A stretch of DNA of 64,000 nt, taken from positions 24,793,401-24,857,400 of the forward strand of contig OY727097.1 in the NCBI GenBank assembly GCA_963402885.1. Direction: 5' to 3'. Of this stretch, positions 62,441-64,000 are shown piece by piece. Origin of the DNA: Antedon bifida (lineage: Eukaryota > Echinodermata > Crinoidea > Comatulida > Antedonidae). Positions within the stretch are counted from its first letter, which is position 1. Every line of letters begins with the position of its first letter. The position numbers and the translations under genes are program-made. The notes beneath the pieces were generated by a model, which did not search any database, was not told where the DNA came from, and saw only the letters and a program-made list of their open reading frames with translations.

Positions 62441-64000
62441 TTATTTTATATCGAAACCACAAACATAAAAATAATACAAAAGCGATACAATATAATGTTA
62501 GAGTAATGTTATTTTCCGGTCACAGGGACCATCCATCCTGTTGTTAAAATTTAAAACAAGAGCGACATAAGCTGAGGAAGAGGAATTAACCCTTGGACTC
62601 ATAATCTTAACCCGTAAATTTATGGTGTTAGGTTTGTAAATAATCTTCCGAATTTATCGTATTCGATAAATTCTCAACCTTATATTTTAAGTTATGCCAT
62701 AAAATATTATATCATAATAGACCTATTTCCTTTTGTTCGAGGAAAACATTGGAACTGTGTTAACCCAGCAACGTATCATTGTCCAGAGTTATGATTGTGC
62801 TTTTGTTCAAGATGTCAATAGTTAATTGCATTAAACTCACTTGAAAAAGCAAAACCCCAAAAAGTACGCTAAGTTTAAAAAAAAATAAAAATAACCTGAG
62901 TAGGCTACCATTAATAATAATAATACGATATGCAATTCACCAACAATTACCCGCTCAGGAACGATACAGAGATACAGACAGACCAGCTCGCGGGTTTCCG
63001 CTTACCGTTACCGCTCGTCTGTGTAAATGAGGCTAATGAGCATTTACAGGAAAACATTATTTTATTACAAATAATTACCCGTTACGATTGTAAGCAATTG
63101 AAAAGCAGTAGGCCTACAATTCCCATCTTTTCCACCACATTTTTTCATGATGTTCGTTCTGCTTCATTGCTGTCGACAAATAATAGTGGTTATAACCTGG
63201 ATGTAAGAAAATTGTGAAAAATAGAGCTGAGGTGTCTGGAAAATGCACTAATACTTATATATCAGACCCTTTTTTGGGTGGTGGGGTTCCGTCCGCACCC
63301 CCTGCAACCCCCTAACCTACGCCCCTGTAAAAAATAGGTGTATTCATGCCTCCTGAGGATAAAGAAATCTGTTGACAAATAAGATTCCGAATTTATCGTA
63401 ATAATTATAATACATTCAAACTTCATTTAAAAAAAAATTATTCCATAAAATGTTAGAACAAAACATTAAAACTTTGTTGTAATACATGCCTCCTCATAAC
63501 GTTATGGAAAAATAACTCAAAATAAGCCAAGCTTAAACATTTATAAATTATAAAGATAGGAAAGCTGTAAGAATAATCCGCCCCACACGTGATTCAAACC
63601 CGGAATCTTCTATTTAAAATGCAGGCATCTTGCCATTAGACCACATGACCTGATTCAAATTCGCTCGTTAACATCACCAACATGTTTCTTATTTCAGGTT
63701 GTTCATTTTTTAGCGTAACACAGTTTCGAACAACCAATTTGACCAAAAAATTACATGTCCATCAATAAATCATAATTCAAATTAATATTTATTTATCATT
63801 ATTGATTTTAAATTATAGTTATACAGAAGCATTTAAAGGATTATCAATATCATGTGATTAACAAAGTTAACAATGATTTTTCGTTATAAATTTTATATGA
63901 TATGAAATGTGCGCTAACAATTACTGTATTATCAATCGTAAGTTATAAATTACTTTTAAACATGCTGCACGAAAACAATACAGGAGTCACGCTTGATGCG
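62441..64000. other. No gene seen; end of window
   Basis: AT-rich DNA. One CCTACGCCCCTG end of a possible hAT-like element (63,320-63,332) and a tRNA-like remnant (63,588-63,650). A GCTCAGGAACGATACAGAGA-type stretch near 62,955 is unassigned. Confidence 0.5.
63588..63652 (-). repeat. tRNA-like retroposon head or pseudogene
   Basis: On the - strand: A box-like TGGTCTAATGGCAAGATGC and B box-like GGGTTTGAATCACG with tRNA-like spacing. The acceptor arms do not pair. It resembles the remnant at 11,755-11,832. Confidence 0.55.

Overview
This window is AT-rich, intron-rich animal nuclear DNA. It carries three conserved metazoan genes, small non-autonomous transposons, SINE heads, LINE 3' ends and minisatellites. 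No bacterial or viral gene organisation is seen. The TAGGCCTA-type palindromes, the TE mix and the gene content suggest a marine invertebrate. An echinoderm is my best guess, but that is an inference and not proven by any single marker.

Region 1 (1-9,111, + strand): the 3' part of a soluble adenylyl cyclase gene (ADCY10/sAC-like). It enters the window already inside the gene. I could assemble 19 coding exons in a continuous frame: the end of the C1-C2 linker, the C2 cyclase domain, an NTPase module with a P-loop and a Walker B motif, and a short helical tail. The frame closes about where the human protein still has a large TPR half to go, so this looks like a shortened sAC.

Region 2 (11,478-29,718, - strand): a complete 11-exon SLC10A7 gene (10-TM transporter-like protein, 363 codons before the stop, all splice phases compatible). 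It is tail-to-tail with the cyclase gene. Its introns hold most of the mobile DNA, including a tandem pair of about 1.5-kb non-coding elements followed by two copies of a 74-bp unit with a perfect 32-bp palindrome.

Region 3 (29,956-45,722, + strand): a complete 7-exon OBI1/RNF219 gene (RING E3 ligase of the origin recognition complex, 583 codons before the stop). It is head-to-head with SLC10A7, with only 237 bp between the start codons, so a shared bidirectional promoter is likely.

Region 4 (45.7-64 kb): gene-poor DNA. It holds MITEs, a duplicated MITE-bearing block, a LINE 3' end with its stop codon and tail, a CpG-richer patch near 54.4 kb, and one unassigned candidate exon (59,652-59,880) with good splice sites.

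The three genes belong to no single known pathway. sAC senses bicarbonate and SLC10A7 is needed for normal skeletal mineralisation in vertebrates, so their adjacency in a possibly calcifying animal is suggestive but untested. All exon calls come from reading splice sites and frames by eye against remembered family patterns. No alignment was run.
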